DNA of 64,000 nucleotides from Treponema sp. UBA4377 (GCA_002391235.1 DGRX01000004.1:169862-233861), one strand, 5' to 3'; positions 44,671 to 54,000 are shown, numbered from the stretch's first letter. The notes: generated by a model from the sequence alone, not told the origin. Translations and numbers: made by a program.

Positions 44671-45529
44671 ATTCTTCTTCCGTTACATTTACGGCTTGGT
44701 CTTGCGCCGGAGCAGGCGTTTTTGGCTTTAACGCGCGAACCTTTTTCTTCTTTGGTGGCCGCGGCGTGTATTTAACAAAAGATTTTGGGTTTAGCTTTTT
44801 CTTTGAGTAACGGAATCCCAATTGCGCTTGGTATTCCCACGACAAGTCAAATGGCCTCATGCGCTTGTTTGATCCAAGGTTTGCGTTGTCCCAAGTGAAA
44901 ATTCCGCCGATATTGAAAGACCAGCGGCTGGAAATCGGCATCTCAGCCTCGAGTCCTAGTCCCGCTCCCAAGTGAACGTAATGCCACTTGTCGTGCAGTT
45001 GGTACAAAACGTGAAGGCCCGGCTTTGCGCTTACGGTGACCCAATCCCAAAAGTTCATCGAAAACTTTACGCCGGTGAAAAGGTCAAAGTTGTACAAAAG
45101 TTGCTGGACAGTCACTTGCTTTACTTTGTTGAATGTGTAGGCGTATGGATAATAAAAAGCGTTGCGGGCAAACAAGTCAACGTTGATTTTGCGGCCCATG
45201 ACTAAAAAATTATTGGTTGTCATTTCGTAATAGGCGCCGATAAGCTTATCGTTCCATACAAAGTTGCTTCTGCCGGTTTGCTTTTGGATTCTGGTGATGG
45301 AAGCCCAAGAAATTCCCCAATTGTGAAGAAGGCCGAATTTGCGGCCTTGCTGCTCGATCAACTCTTGAATCGTGGCCCAGTGGCCCGGCGTTTCTTCGTC
45401 AGGAATTGGATTTGCGATTTGGGTGCCGGTGCCGGTGTGAAGGACTTCTGTCTCTTTTTCTTTTGCAAAGGCAAAAGCGCATAGGCAAAGAAGAGCGGCG
45501 GCGGCAATGTTTGTTTTTAAGATTTTCAT
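44669..45529 (-). CDS. Putative outer-membrane beta-barrel protein
   Basis: This 286-residue protein has a clear signal peptide (MKILKTNIAAAALLCLCAFA, cleavage after AFA). Residues 75-240 alternate aromatic and polar residues in strands such as NFLVMGRKINVDLFARNAFYY, WHYVHLGAGLGLEAEM and LSWEYQAQLGFRYSKKK, which looks like a small outer-membrane barrel. The tail from about 243 is unusual: basic and Pro-rich (PRPPKKKKVRALKPKTPAP) and then acidic, and could reach into the periplasm. It is the last gene of the operon with two fibronectin-III lipoproteins. I do not recognise a named family. Confidence 0.7.
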   Translation of the reverse strand: MKILKTNIAAAALLCLCAFAFAKEKETEVLHTGTGTQIANPIPDEETPGHWATIQELIEQQGRKFGLLHNWGISWASITRIQKQTGRSNFVWNDKLIGAYYEMTTNNFLVMGRKINVDLFARNAFYYPYAYTFNKVKQVTVQQLLYNFDLFTGVKFSMNFWDWVTVSAKPGLHVLYQLHDKWHYVHLGAGLGLEAEMPISSRWSFNIGGIFTWDNANLGSNKRMRPFDLSWEYQAQLGFRYSKKKLNPKSFVKYTPRPPKKKKVRALKPKTPAPAQDQAVNVTEEE

Positions 45530-45547
45530 TTTTACGCGTCGCTCCGG

Positions 45548-45892
45548 TTAGTTGTGGTAAAGAGTAAGTCGAATCGCTTCGCCGTATGAGTCAAACCATG
45601 TTAGGTACAACATGCCGCCGCGAATGTCCCATTCGCTGTTGATGCTTCCGTCGTCTTTTGAAAAGGTTATCACGTTTTCAATGACGGCATAAGAGCCGGA
45701 ATAAGTGTGCTTGCTTTGATTTGAGTCTATGATTGTAGCGCTGTAGCTTCCGTCGTCGGCAAAAGAAATTTTGTTGCCGGAGTTGTCTGACCAAGCTCCG
45801 TAAAGCGGGCTAGGCTGGTAGCAAGAGACAAATAAGCCAGCGAAGATTGAAACTATAACGAACGCCCAAAAAGATGATTTTAAATTTTTCAT
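45548..45892 (-). CDS. Small lipoprotein, lipocalin-like
   Basis: This 114-residue protein has a lipoprotein signal peptide ending LFVSC (Cys24). The mature part (LYGAWSDNSGNKISFADDGSYSA followed by alternating short strands) resembles small lipocalin/META-like beta proteins that begin with a G-x-W motif. The gene starts 1 base after the stop of the fibronectin-III lipoprotein gene upstream of it. Function unknown; perhaps an accessory of the surface complex encoded by the same operon. Confidence 0.75.
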   Translation of the reverse strand: MKNLKSSFWAFVIVSIFAGLFVSCYQPSPLYGAWSDNSGNKISFADDGSYSATIIDSNQSKHTYSGSYAVIENVITFSKDDGSINSEWDIRGGMLYLTWFDSYGEAIRLTLYHN

Positions 45893-45893
45893 T

Positions 45894-48269
45894 TTATTTT
45901 TCTCCCCAGGTCCAATCGGCCTGAACTGCTGAACTATCTATTCCTGTACGGGTAACGCCATAGGTTCCTCCGCCTGCGGCGCCTCCCTTGATTTTGATTC
46001 CGTCATAAACTACGCTGCCTGGATACATTCCTTGTACTGTAACCGTGCCGTCCATGGTGCCGTTGGTGTCCATGCTGGCGCTTGTGTTTGTATTTCCGTT
46101 GAGTAGGAAGTAATGATAGCCTTTTCCTTTGTCGTTTTGGTGAGCAAGCCAAAATGAAGGAACGCGATTAATGGTGAAAATTTCCGCATCGTTTAGAGTA
46201 GCGTATAGATTGTTGTCGCTCATAATGTAGTAATCAGCGTAATTGTCGTAGTGCATGATTACGCGTCCGCCAAGGCCTGCGATTGAGGCGTTGTAGCTGA
46301 GGCTTCCGCCATGGTCGCCGTAAGAGCTTTCGCTTCCGAGTTTGTCAGTGGCGCCGCTTTTGTGCATCAATGTCAATTTCTTTTGCGAGTTGAGCGTTGT
46401 CTTTATGTACTCTCGGACATATTGGTAAGTTGTCAAGGCGCCGTAGCCAAAATCCACGTTTGAGTAATTGGCGCCTTGGCCCAAGGAGTTGAGCGAAAGC
46501 ACACGGTAGTAGTAACATGTTCCGGCTTTGGCTTGTTCGTCTTTAAATATGTAGTACAAATCTGTTACTGGGCTTTCATTGATTTTCTTAAAGCCGCCAA
46601 CAGGTTTTGTCGAGCGGTAAATGTTATAGCCGCCGTCAGCTCCGCCCGCTGGAGTTTGCCATGTAAGTTTTATGGCATGAACGCCGTTGGCGTTTGCTTG
46701 CGGTTCCGACGGAAAGCCAGCCTTTGATCTGTCGACGACATCTGTGTAGCCTGGGACCGCGGCGTTTTTGCTGGCCTCGAAATTTTGGGCGGCAAAAGGA
46801 GCCGGCGCTACAAGCGCTGAGAAGTCGCTTTCCGCAGTTCCGTTTACAGTAGTCATTTTATAGAATTTGTAGTCCGGAGCGGTCTCTACATAAAATCCCG
46901 GATTGTCGTTTGATTTTGTAGGTCCAGTGAAGCTTGCAACTTCTGTAAACGTTCCTGTGGTTGTGTTGCTGGCATACACTTTGTATGAGTAGTTGTTGTA
47001 ATCCATCTTTTTGTCGGTTATGGCTGAATTTGTCGCGCAATCAGAACTTCCAATCGCGGCGCTAAAGAGGATTCTGTTATTTGAAATGCTGCCTTGTATT
47101 TTTTGAACGGTAAGGCTTTGCGGCGGACTAAGGAGATAGCCTTCCGCGGGATTCTCTGATGTGTCGCCTGAATCCGACATTTGGCCAATAAGCTCATTGT
47201 TGTCAGCGTCAACTGAATAAGCTTGCACTTGATAATAATAGAATACGTTGGGCTTTAGGCCGGTTTTGTCTTCGTAAGTTTTAGCCGTTTTATCGTCATT
47301 GTCTTTTAGCTGTTTTAAGGTTGAGTCAACGGAAGTGTAGCGGTAAACGCGGTAGTTGATTGTTCCAGACCCTGAGGCCGGCTCCCACTCAAGTTCTATT
47401 TTGCCTGTCGTGTTGCCGCGGCCGGATTTTACCGTCACTCCCGTTACTTGGCTTGGAGCGCCGCCCTTGAGCGCGTAGCCCAACGCTACGGATGACGTGA
47501 CGCTTTCTATTCCGCTTGAGCCAACTGCGACAACCGTAAAATAAAAGAAGTCGCCTTGTTGGTCGGCTTCTACGCCAACGGTGTAGCTGTACTTATTTCC
47601 GTACACTGTGCCGATTTGCGAGCTTCCGCTGCCGTCCGCGTTTGACGAGCGGTAGATTCTGTAGCTGGCGATTGAGCCTGGCGCTTTTGTCCAAGAGACT
47701 TCGATTTGCGTTGCGGAAGCGCCGCAACTTGCCTTTACATTGGAAGGCGGAGACAAAAGGCTTCCAAAGCTTTCGCTGTAAGTGTAGTCGCTTGATTCAT
47801 AGTTGTCGATTGAGTTTTGGGCCGAAACTCTGTAAAAGTAAGCGCAATTGTAGGCTTCATTGGTGTAGTCCAAAACATTGGCCGGCGAGTTGTCGATTAT
47901 TGTGTCCGTGTAGCTTGTGCCTGAAATGAATTTTGACCGTTCCAAAAAGTCGTAGTCGCCTTCGTCCGGTACAAGCCAGTTTCCATTAGCGTCTTTTTCC
48001 GAGCTAATCGCTCGTTCTATGCTGTAGGAGCGGGCGCCTTTCACTTCCTTCCAACTGACGATTATTTTGTCGGCGTACTCTCCGTTGGTGACAAAGATTT
48101 GTTCAGGCGCGTCAAGTTTTTCTATAGACTTTGAGGCGTTGAACATGTTGGCGAGGTTTACATTATTTGAGCCGTGCTGCATTGCTATGCGCTCTTGGAA
48201 CATGTCCGAGCAGGAGAAAAGCGTCAATGCGGCCGCGATTGGCGCGGCAAGAGCTAGAAGTTTTTTCAT
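45894..48269 (-). CDS. Fibronectin type III repeat lipoprotein, smaller
   Basis: This 791-residue protein has a signal peptide MKKLLALAAPIAAALTLFSC with the lipid-bearing Cys at 20. Several fibronectin-III modules follow (KIIVSWKEVKGARSYSIERA, QIEVSWTKAPGSIASYRIYRS, KIELEWEPASGSGTINYRVYRY, AIKLTWQTPAGGADGGYNIYRS). The last 180 residues form a different Gly/Asn-rich domain ending in ADWTWGEK, loosely like the end of the larger lipoprotein (GTWWEVHNK). I chose ATG at 48269 over 48290 because it overlaps the preceding stop (ATGA) and has GGGAGG 10 bases upstream. Translation is coupled to the larger lipoprotein. Confidence 0.85.
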   Translation of the reverse strand: MKKLLALAAPIAAALTLFSCSDMFQERIAMQHGSNNVNLANMFNASKSIEKLDAPEQIFVTNGEYADKIIVSWKEVKGARSYSIERAISSEKDANGNWLVPDEGDYDFLERSKFISGTSYTDTIIDNSPANVLDYTNEAYNCAYFYRVSAQNSIDNYESSDYTYSESFGSLLSPPSNVKASCGASATQIEVSWTKAPGSIASYRIYRSSNADGSGSSQIGTVYGNKYSYTVGVEADQQGDFFYFTVVAVGSSGIESVTSSVALGYALKGGAPSQVTGVTVKSGRGNTTGKIELEWEPASGSGTINYRVYRYTSVDSTLKQLKDNDDKTAKTYEDKTGLKPNVFYYYQVQAYSVDADNNELIGQMSDSGDTSENPAEGYLLSPPQSLTVQKIQGSISNNRILFSAAIGSSDCATNSAITDKKMDYNNYSYKVYASNTTTGTFTEVASFTGPTKSNDNPGFYVETAPDYKFYKMTTVNGTAESDFSALVAPAPFAAQNFEASKNAAVPGYTDVVDRSKAGFPSEPQANANGVHAIKLTWQTPAGGADGGYNIYRSTKPVGGFKKINESPVTDLYYIFKDEQAKAGTCYYYRVLSLNSLGQGANYSNVDFGYGALTTYQYVREYIKTTLNSQKKLTLMHKSGATDKLGSESSYGDHGGSLSYNASIAGLGGRVIMHYDNYADYYIMSDNNLYATLNDAEIFTINRVPSFWLAHQNDKGKGYHYFLLNGNTNTSASMDTNGTMDGTVTVQGMYPGSVVYDGIKIKGGAAGGGTYGVTRTGIDSSAVQADWTWGEK

Positions 48270-51200
48270 TTGTTGTGAACCTCCCACCATGTGCCGTTCA
48301 TTGTCGGGTAAGAAGAATCAGTGCCATCGGTTATACCATCATTTAAATGTTGTAAGAGGCTAAAGGGGAACCACTTTTTGAATTCGCTCTCATTTTTAGA
48401 GATATTATGTGAACTGTTTGCATAACCATTTGCATAAGATAAAGTTAGATTCCAGTCTTTGGGCCATCCAAAGAAATTTTTGGGATCACAATTTCCACAT
48501 CCAATAGTTACGGTTCCTTGATAAGATTTTAGTTGCGTTTTATGTGAGACAGTTATTGTATTTGTTCCTAAGCCAATAATTGAATCGTCGGCGGTGGCTC
48601 CAAATGGTCCTTCCTCACAGTTTAATATAAAATCACTTGCAAATCTTGAATTTTGGCCAGGTAATTTTCCAAAATTCGCTCTGTAATCGGTGTAGACATA
48701 ATAGTATTGATAGAATGTAGCGAGATTATATGTCATTCTTGCAAAATAAGATCCATCAGCGCCATTTAAGGTTTTATTTTTTGGACCGGTTTTTACAGCA
48801 CCCAATTGATATATTGAATCCGCTATTATCAATGTTACACACTTGGCAAATTCGTCAGTAGTGATTTTTCTATAAAGGCCAGCCTTTGTAGAAGTTGTGA
48901 TTGATTCTCCCTGGCTATTCGTTCTTGTGGCGCTTACAGTGTATGTGTGTATGTAATCGCGCTGGACTTTTAGAATTCCGTTGTGTGTTCCTGTATTGTT
49001 AGTTTGATTTATGCTGCCGGGCGTTAGCGACATTGTAATTGTGTCGTCATTGGGTTTGAATTCAATTGCCGCGTCATACCAATTGTAAGCCGTAATTTTA
49101 TTAGCCTTGTATTTTCTGACTCCGCCTTCGGTTTTGTCGTAGTCGTAAGTGTAAAGAGGCCAGCCCTTTTGCTTTCCTGGGTCGTAGTCGGTTATGTTAA
49201 GGTTTGTTAGGTCAACTGCATAGCTTGAAATATCGTTTCCAACCGCCCTGTTGTTGTCGTGGTCATAAAGATACCAGTTGAAAGTTTCGGTATAGCTTTC
49301 GTTGGCTGCTGTTATTGGAGCGCTTGCAATTGTCGGCAAACTGAACATGTAGCCAACATTCATTTTTTCAGCGTCCGTTATTTTTACATTCTTTAGGCCG
49401 GACAAATATTCAACATAAGCCGCGTCTTCTCCGCTGGCGTTTGATATGTCCATGCCAGCTGTATAGGTAACTGCGTATTCAAGCGCTTGTATTGTGTCGT
49501 CGTATGCAGTTCCGGAATAATTTGCAGGCGTTAAGTTTAATGTGTCTACGGTGTTGTCGGTAATGATATTTGAGCCCATGTTTATGGCGGGAATCCAAGC
49601 GTCGTTGCTTCCTTTTTTGCGGTACCAAATTGTGGGGATTTTATTTTTGTCTATGGCGCTTTGCGGGCGTTCCCAAGTAAGGATGACTTTGTCAGAGTAT
49701 TCCGCTTTTGTAGCCTCAACCGCCAAGCCGTAGCCTGTCGTGTAGCCGATTTTTTCTGCGCTGGCAATGTTTGCGTAAGTGTCTGTCGTATATGTGGTCA
49801 AGTCAGTGTTTGGAATTTTCCATTGGCTTGGATTGTCAACATCGTCTGGGTTTTTGTTTTCTTCAGACAATAGGGGCAAGACCGTGTAAGTGTACGGAAT
49901 GCCAAGCGCCAAATACTGTTGGTTTTTATCGTAGGCTCCGTTTCCAGCGGCCTTTGAGTATATGTCTGTAAGAGTAAATGTTCCGTCGGCAAGCGTTACG
50001 TTGATGTTTCCGTTGGTCTTAGTTCCGTCGGCCTTAACATAGTAAACGTCCAAAGACGGCTCGTTGCTCGTGGCGTTTCCGCTTGCGTCTTTTCCGGTAA
50101 CCATCGCGGGTCGCAAGCGGTAGACTGCGTAGCCTTTAGCTCCGTCAAGGGCTTTCCAAGTTACTTTTACGCTTGTTTTGGCCACTTCGTCGCTTTCGGT
50201 TGCCTTAAGGTCAACGCAAGCGGGGCCGATCGTCCAAACGTCTTTTTCGGCCGGATTTTTGCCCTTGGGGTTGTTTTGGTTGTCCAAAGCGCTAATGGCG
50301 GTGACAACTAGCTTTGCGGCCTTGCCCGAAAGCAAGGCGTTGTTCCAACCGTATGGCTTTGTGATTGTAAGGCTTATTATTCCTGTTGGCGCGTCAAGGC
50401 TGCTTGTGACTGTAAGGCCGTCAGGTACATTGTAGGCGCTTCCGTCCTTTGACACCATAAAGATGACGCCGTTTCCGAATGTTCCTGCGCTTCCTAGCTT
50501 AACTTCGTATTCTTCGGCTGCAACAGCCTGAGTCCATGTTGCGCTTATCTCTGTGTAAGAGTTCGCCGTAAAGCTTATCACAGGCTTTCCAAGCGTTCTG
50601 GCTGTCTTTGTGTTTCCTGTGGTGTTGTTGGCCTTAAGATTGTAGCGGTATTCGTAGCCTTCTTCGACGGCGTGCTCGTAGCTGCCGGTGTAGGCGCCGT
50701 TCACCTTAAGTTGGTCGGAGCTGATTGTGCCGCCGTCAACTTTGCCGTTAGTGGCTATGTCCCACTTTTCCCAAAGAAGGTTGTAGTCGACTTCGTCTTC
50801 AGGAAGCCATGTGACAAGAATTTTATTTGTCCATCCGCCTTCCACCGTAATCTCGGCATTCGGAGCGGTGGCGTTTCTGTCAACGCTGATAAGGTCTATG
50901 GCCTCTACTTTGTCCATGTAGTTGCCCAAGATTTTGTCTTTGTCGGTGAACTTGGCAGGAACGACGTAAAGGGTGTAGCGGTATAGTCCGCTTGCGTTCG
51001 CCGCGTCGCCAGCCAAGTCGTAAGTTTGGGTTACTTGCGCGACTTTTTCCAGGCTGCCCAACAAGACGTTTCCGTTGGTGTCGGTAATCCAGCTGTCGGT
51101 TCCAGTTGAATCAGTCGCGGTCGTTCGATTTTGGCGTATGGCAAATTTGTATTCCTGCGCCTTGTCCAAGTCGTTCCACGAGGCTTCAAAGCCAAGCGAA

Positions 51201-52492
51201 ACGCTGTCAACTTTTGTGTCGTCCGCGGGGTTTATTGTTTTCTTAAAGTCTTTTACTTTAAATTCTGGGTGAGCGGCGGCCCAACCTTGCGCCGTGTTGG
51301 CGACCGCTTCTTTGCTTTTTACGGTGGAATCATAGCCGAAGCTATTCACCGCGCTAAAGTTTGTGTCGATGATCGAAACTATGCGGTAGTCGTACTTGAC
51401 GCCGCGAGCGACGGAAGTTGAACTGTTTCCCACCGCGTCCGGCCATTCAATCATCGCGCCTTCTGTGTATGCGTCGTAGGCTTCTTTTGTGGGCTTTGTA
51501 GTCGTTCCGTCAAAGTAGAGAGTTGGAACAATCGTGCGGTATGTTGTTTCTGTTGAGCGCTTGCGCTGTATTTCAAAGCATAAGGGGAAGTTCTTTTCAT
51601 CTGAATTGACGCCTGAACCTATGGAAACTTGAACCATCGGCGGAAGCTTGATGAAAAGCTTTACATAGTCCACTGACTCGCCTTGGCTTGCAGTGAACTC
51701 TGGAGAAACGGGCGTGTACTGCGAAAGGGTTTTTTGAGAGACCTTTGGGCTGGACTCCACTTGGCTTTGGTCGCTCGTCACGTATGCGTCAACCTTAAAA
51801 GTATACTCTACATTTCCAGCCAAATTTTCAAAAGTGTACTGTTCGATGACGCTGGAATTGTTTTCGTCCCAAGCCTTTATGGTTGCGATTTTTTCTTCGC
51901 TTCCATGGTATGCGTGAATTTCGTAGACAAGGCTTTTGGCGTATGTGTCGATTCCTACATTTCCCATGTACCAAAAGAGTGTTGCGGATGTGTCTGTGAT
52001 CGTAATGTCTGTAATTGCGGGAGTCGCTAGGCTTGTTCCCTTTACGATAGAGCTAAAGTCGGAACATTCGCCTTTTGTATTGACGGCGCGAACTTTGTAC
52101 CAATAGGTTTTTCCTGAGCCTATGCTGTCCTCAAAATTTGAGTTTTTTGTTTCGCCAATTTTGACAAAAGTGTCGTTGATGTTGGCGGCTGAATAAATCT
52201 CGTAATATTTTGCGATTTCGATTTTGTTCCAGGAAAGAAATACTTTGCGTTTGCGGCCCTGGCTGACTGTGTAGTATTTTTCGGCGTAGGTTACGACGAT
52301 TGGATTTCCTTGGTCGTCGGTTGTGTGCTCAGGAAAAACAGGCGCCGATAGGCTTTTTGAAAGCGTCGCGGTCATCGTCGGCCTTGGAACAGAAGTTACA
52401 TTATTGCACGAGTTAATTGCTAGCATACATGACGCGGCAAGCGTCAAGCCCAGGCTCTTTTTAAACAGCGAAAAGCGCTTGGAAAGTTTCAT
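48266..52492 (-). CDS. Fibronectin type III repeat lipoprotein, larger
   Basis: This 1,408-residue protein has an AGAGGAAC ribosome site and a lipoprotein signal peptide ending AINSC (Cys29). Many fibronectin-III-like modules are visible by the V-x-L-x-W start and Y-x-(V/I)-(Y/R) centre (KVFLSWNKIEIAKYYEIYSA, KVTWKALDGAKGYAVYRLRP, KVILTWERPQSAI). The last 200 residues are a separate domain rich in Tyr and Asn with a CGNC motif, ending GTWWEVHNK. Lipidation predicts membrane anchoring, probably on the cell surface. It is the first gene of a four-gene operon (two fibronectin-III lipoproteins, small lipoprotein, barrel protein) whose design parallels the Ig-repeat operon at 6777-32207. Confidence 0.86.
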   Translation of the reverse strand: MKLSKRFSLFKKSLGLTLAASCMLAINSCNNVTSVPRPTMTATLSKSLSAPVFPEHTTDDQGNPIVVTYAEKYYTVSQGRKRKVFLSWNKIEIAKYYEIYSAANINDTFVKIGETKNSNFEDSIGSGKTYWYKVRAVNTKGECSDFSSIVKGTSLATPAITDITITDTSATLFWYMGNVGIDTYAKSLVYEIHAYHGSEEKIATIKAWDENNSSVIEQYTFENLAGNVEYTFKVDAYVTSDQSQVESSPKVSQKTLSQYTPVSPEFTASQGESVDYVKLFIKLPPMVQVSIGSGVNSDEKNFPLCFEIQRKRSTETTYRTIVPTLYFDGTTTKPTKEAYDAYTEGAMIEWPDAVGNSSTSVARGVKYDYRIVSIIDTNFSAVNSFGYDSTVKSKEAVANTAQGWAAAHPEFKVKDFKKTINPADDTKVDSVSLGFEASWNDLDKAQEYKFAIRQNRTTATDSTGTDSWITDTNGNVLLGSLEKVAQVTQTYDLAGDAANASGLYRYTLYVVPAKFTDKDKILGNYMDKVEAIDLISVDRNATAPNAEITVEGGWTNKILVTWLPEDEVDYNLLWEKWDIATNGKVDGGTISSDQLKVNGAYTGSYEHAVEEGYEYRYNLKANNTTGNTKTARTLGKPVISFTANSYTEISATWTQAVAAEEYEVKLGSAGTFGNGVIFMVSKDGSAYNVPDGLTVTSSLDAPTGIISLTITKPYGWNNALLSGKAAKLVVTAISALDNQNNPKGKNPAEKDVWTIGPACVDLKATESDEVAKTSVKVTWKALDGAKGYAVYRLRPAMVTGKDASGNATSNEPSLDVYYVKADGTKTNGNINVTLADGTFTLTDIYSKAAGNGAYDKNQQYLALGIPYTYTVLPLLSEENKNPDDVDNPSQWKIPNTDLTTYTTDTYANIASAEKIGYTTGYGLAVEATKAEYSDKVILTWERPQSAIDKNKIPTIWYRKKGSNDAWIPAINMGSNIITDNTVDTLNLTPANYSGTAYDDTIQALEYAVTYTAGMDISNASGEDAAYVEYLSGLKNVKITDAEKMNVGYMFSLPTIASAPITAANESYTETFNWYLYDHDNNRAVGNDISSYAVDLTNLNITDYDPGKQKGWPLYTYDYDKTEGGVRKYKANKITAYNWYDAAIEFKPNDDTITMSLTPGSINQTNNTGTHNGILKVQRDYIHTYTVSATRTNSQGESITTSTKAGLYRKITTDEFAKCVTLIIADSIYQLGAVKTGPKNKTLNGADGSYFARMTYNLATFYQYYYVYTDYRANFGKLPGQNSRFASDFILNCEEGPFGATADDSIIGLGTNTITVSHKTQLKSYQGTVTIGCGNCDPKNFFGWPKDWNLTLSYANGYANSSHNISKNESEFKKWFPFSLLQHLNDGITDGTDSSYPTMNGTWWEVHNK

Positions 52493-52555
52493 AATCGTAA
52501 AGTTCCTCTATAATGTTAGACCAATTCCCATCCCAATTGTTTTAAAAACCGTTAC

Positions 52556-52584
52556 ATTATATAGAAAGAGAGGGGCAGAGTCAA
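52556..52584 (-). promoter_or_regulatory. Promoter of the fibronectin-III surface operon
   Basis: On the - strand TTGACT (52579-52584), 17 bases, and a perfect TATAAT (52556-52561) give a leader of about 57 bases with a Shine-Dalgarno site. Confidence 0.78.
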
Positions 52585-52592
52585 GGGTTGGG

Positions 52593-52617
52593 TGACATAA
52601 TTAAAGATTTTGTCAAA
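52593..52617 (-). promoter_or_regulatory. Motif shared with the giant operon promoter
   Basis: TTTGACAAAATCT followed 6 bases later by ATGTC occurs here, just upstream of the -35. The same 13 bases, with ATGTC 5 bases later, cover the -35 region at 6776-6798. TGACA and TGTCA here form an inverted repeat, as expected for a dimeric regulator site. Confidence 0.4.
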
Positions 52618-52649
52618 AAAAGGGGGTGGTGGTTTGGGCAGCGTTTTTT

Positions 52650-52678
52650 GGCGCGAATTAAATTTTCGCGCCGCAATG
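52650..52678. repeat. Palindromic GGCGCGAA/TTCGCGCC element
   Basis: GGCGCGAA and TTCGCGCC flank a short AT centre, followed by GCAATGAA. It overlaps the end of the methyltransferase gene and encodes its last residues (CGAKI). Related sequences occur at 37345-37360, 41057-41078 and 58544-58574. Confidence 0.6.
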
Positions 52679-53626
52679 AATCCAGGTAAGCTCGTGCTTG
52701 TTGTAGTTTAGGTGGACGACGCGGCTTGAAGGGATTTCCTGGAACTTTTGGGCGGCGGCCCAGTCGATTCCGCCCTGCATTTTTATCGTGCAAATCATGT
52801 TTTTGACGAGGCCGCTTTTAAGCCACTTTTGGACCCATTCGTAGAGGCGGTCGGGGTAGCAGATTACGTCGCTAAAGACCCAGTCGCAGGCTCCGATGTC
52901 TTCCGGGGCTAGGGTAAAGGCGTCGTGGGCTTGGAAGGTGACGAGCGGGTTTTTCATAAGCCTGTCGTCCAAGGGGGAACGGTCCACGGCCAGGACATTG
53001 GCTCCCAAGCCCGCCAAAACCCACGTCCAGCCGCCTGGACAGGCGCCGGCCTCAAAGCATTTTTGGCCGGCCTTGGGAACTTCCGCCCCAAAAAAAAGGC
53101 CAGCCAAAGTAAGGCTTTCTTGAATCTTAAGGTAGGCGCGGCTGGGCGGGTTTACGTGGTCCTCCACAAAAGAAAGCTTTCCCGCCGGCAAGGGGCTTGA
53201 AGTCTGGGCGCTGGCCAAAATCTGGTTTTGGCCGGTCAAACAGTAAAGGCCCATCGGGCTTTGCGGTATTTGGACGGGGAATGTCCTGTCCTTAAGGTTG
53301 ATGTACGGCAGCTTTTGCTGAATAAGTTCCGCCCGCCTAAAAAATTGGTAGGAGCAGGGCGCCCAGTTGCGCTGGATTTTTTTAAGTTCCGCCGCGGCCT
53401 GGCCGATCGACTCAAAGTTAAGAAAAAAGGGCTTTTGCATGACGCACTGGGCGAACCAGGGATCGGGCAAGCCTTGGGGATAGTCCTTAAAGTAAAATAG
53501 GCGGCCGTAGCGCTCGGGGCTGGAAGTGGCGCCAAAGCGTTCTGAAAATTCCGACAGCAGAAAACCTTCCATGCCCTCAAAGGCCAAAAAAGCTGTTCCG
53601 CCCGCTTGTTCTATATAAACTGGCAT
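52658..53626 (-). CDS. RlmM/FtsJ-like 2'-O-ribose methyltransferase
   Basis: This 322-residue protein has a C-terminal Rossmann methyltransferase: SAM-binding ACPGGWTWVLAGLGANVLAVD, VFSDVICYPDR (catalytic Asp), TIKMQGGID (catalytic Lys) and NKHELTW (Glu). Together with an upstream Lys this matches the K-D-K-E arrangement of RrmJ/FtsJ and RlmM enzymes. RlmM methylates C2498 of 23S rRNA. The protein is about 40 residues shorter than the E. coli enzyme and its N-terminal half is only loosely similar, so the target rRNA site is uncertain. It starts inside the 3' end of the PilZ gene (16-base overlap). Confidence 0.82.
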   Translation of the reverse strand: MPVYIEQAGGTAFLAFEGMEGFLLSEFSERFGATSSPERYGRLFYFKDYPQGLPDPWFAQCVMQKPFFLNFESIGQAAAELKKIQRNWAPCSYQFFRRAELIQQKLPYINLKDRTFPVQIPQSPMGLYCLTGQNQILASAQTSSPLPAGKLSFVEDHVNPPSRAYLKIQESLTLAGLFFGAEVPKAGQKCFEAGACPGGWTWVLAGLGANVLAVDRSPLDDRLMKNPLVTFQAHDAFTLAPEDIGACDWVFSDVICYPDRLYEWVQKWLKSGLVKNMICTIKMQGGIDWAAAQKFQEIPSSRVVHLNYNKHELTWIHCGAKI

Positions 53627-53994
53627 TGGGAGTCCACGATTTGGCTTTGGCCGCCTTCTTCCTTGCCGCTTTTGCTTTCCAAGGATTCGACAAAGGCCTT
53701 TAGGCGTTCAGAGTCGGGGGAGCGGAGAATCGTCATGCCCAAGACTGTCTGGCCGGAATCTTCGTTGACCCAAACTGGATGGCAAATCAATGTAAAGTCT
53801 GAGGTCGAGCTGTCCGCAACTTGGATCAAAAGAGTATAGTCGTCTTCAAGGTGTATCGTCACCGGAACCGAATAAAAGATTTTGCAGCCGTGGGCGCTGA
53901 TGTCGATCAAGTTTCCCGGAAGCGCGGAAATCTCTTGGCACTGGACGCGGCCCAAAACTTCGAATCTTGGATCCTGACGCGATTTCGCTCGCAT
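53611..53994 (-). CDS. PilZ-domain protein, probable c-di-GMP receptor
   Basis: This 127-residue protein has both c-di-GMP-binding motifs of PilZ domains: RxxxR as RQDPR (residues 5-9) and (D/N)xSxxG as DISAHG, 20-odd residues later. A beta-barrel pattern follows (YTLLIQVADSSTSDFTLICHPVWV). There is no fused effector domain, so it likely acts through a protein partner; which process is not shown by the neighbours. TAGAAT ends 6 bases before the ATG and no ribosome site exists, so the message is probably leaderless. Confidence 0.87.
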   Translation of the reverse strand: MRAKSRQDPRFEVLGRVQCQEISALPGNLIDISAHGCKIFYSVPVTIHLEDDYTLLIQVADSSTSDFTLICHPVWVNEDSGQTVLGMTILRSPDSERLKAFVESLESKSGKEEGGQSQIVDSQCQFI

Positions 53995-54000
53995 GCCAAT

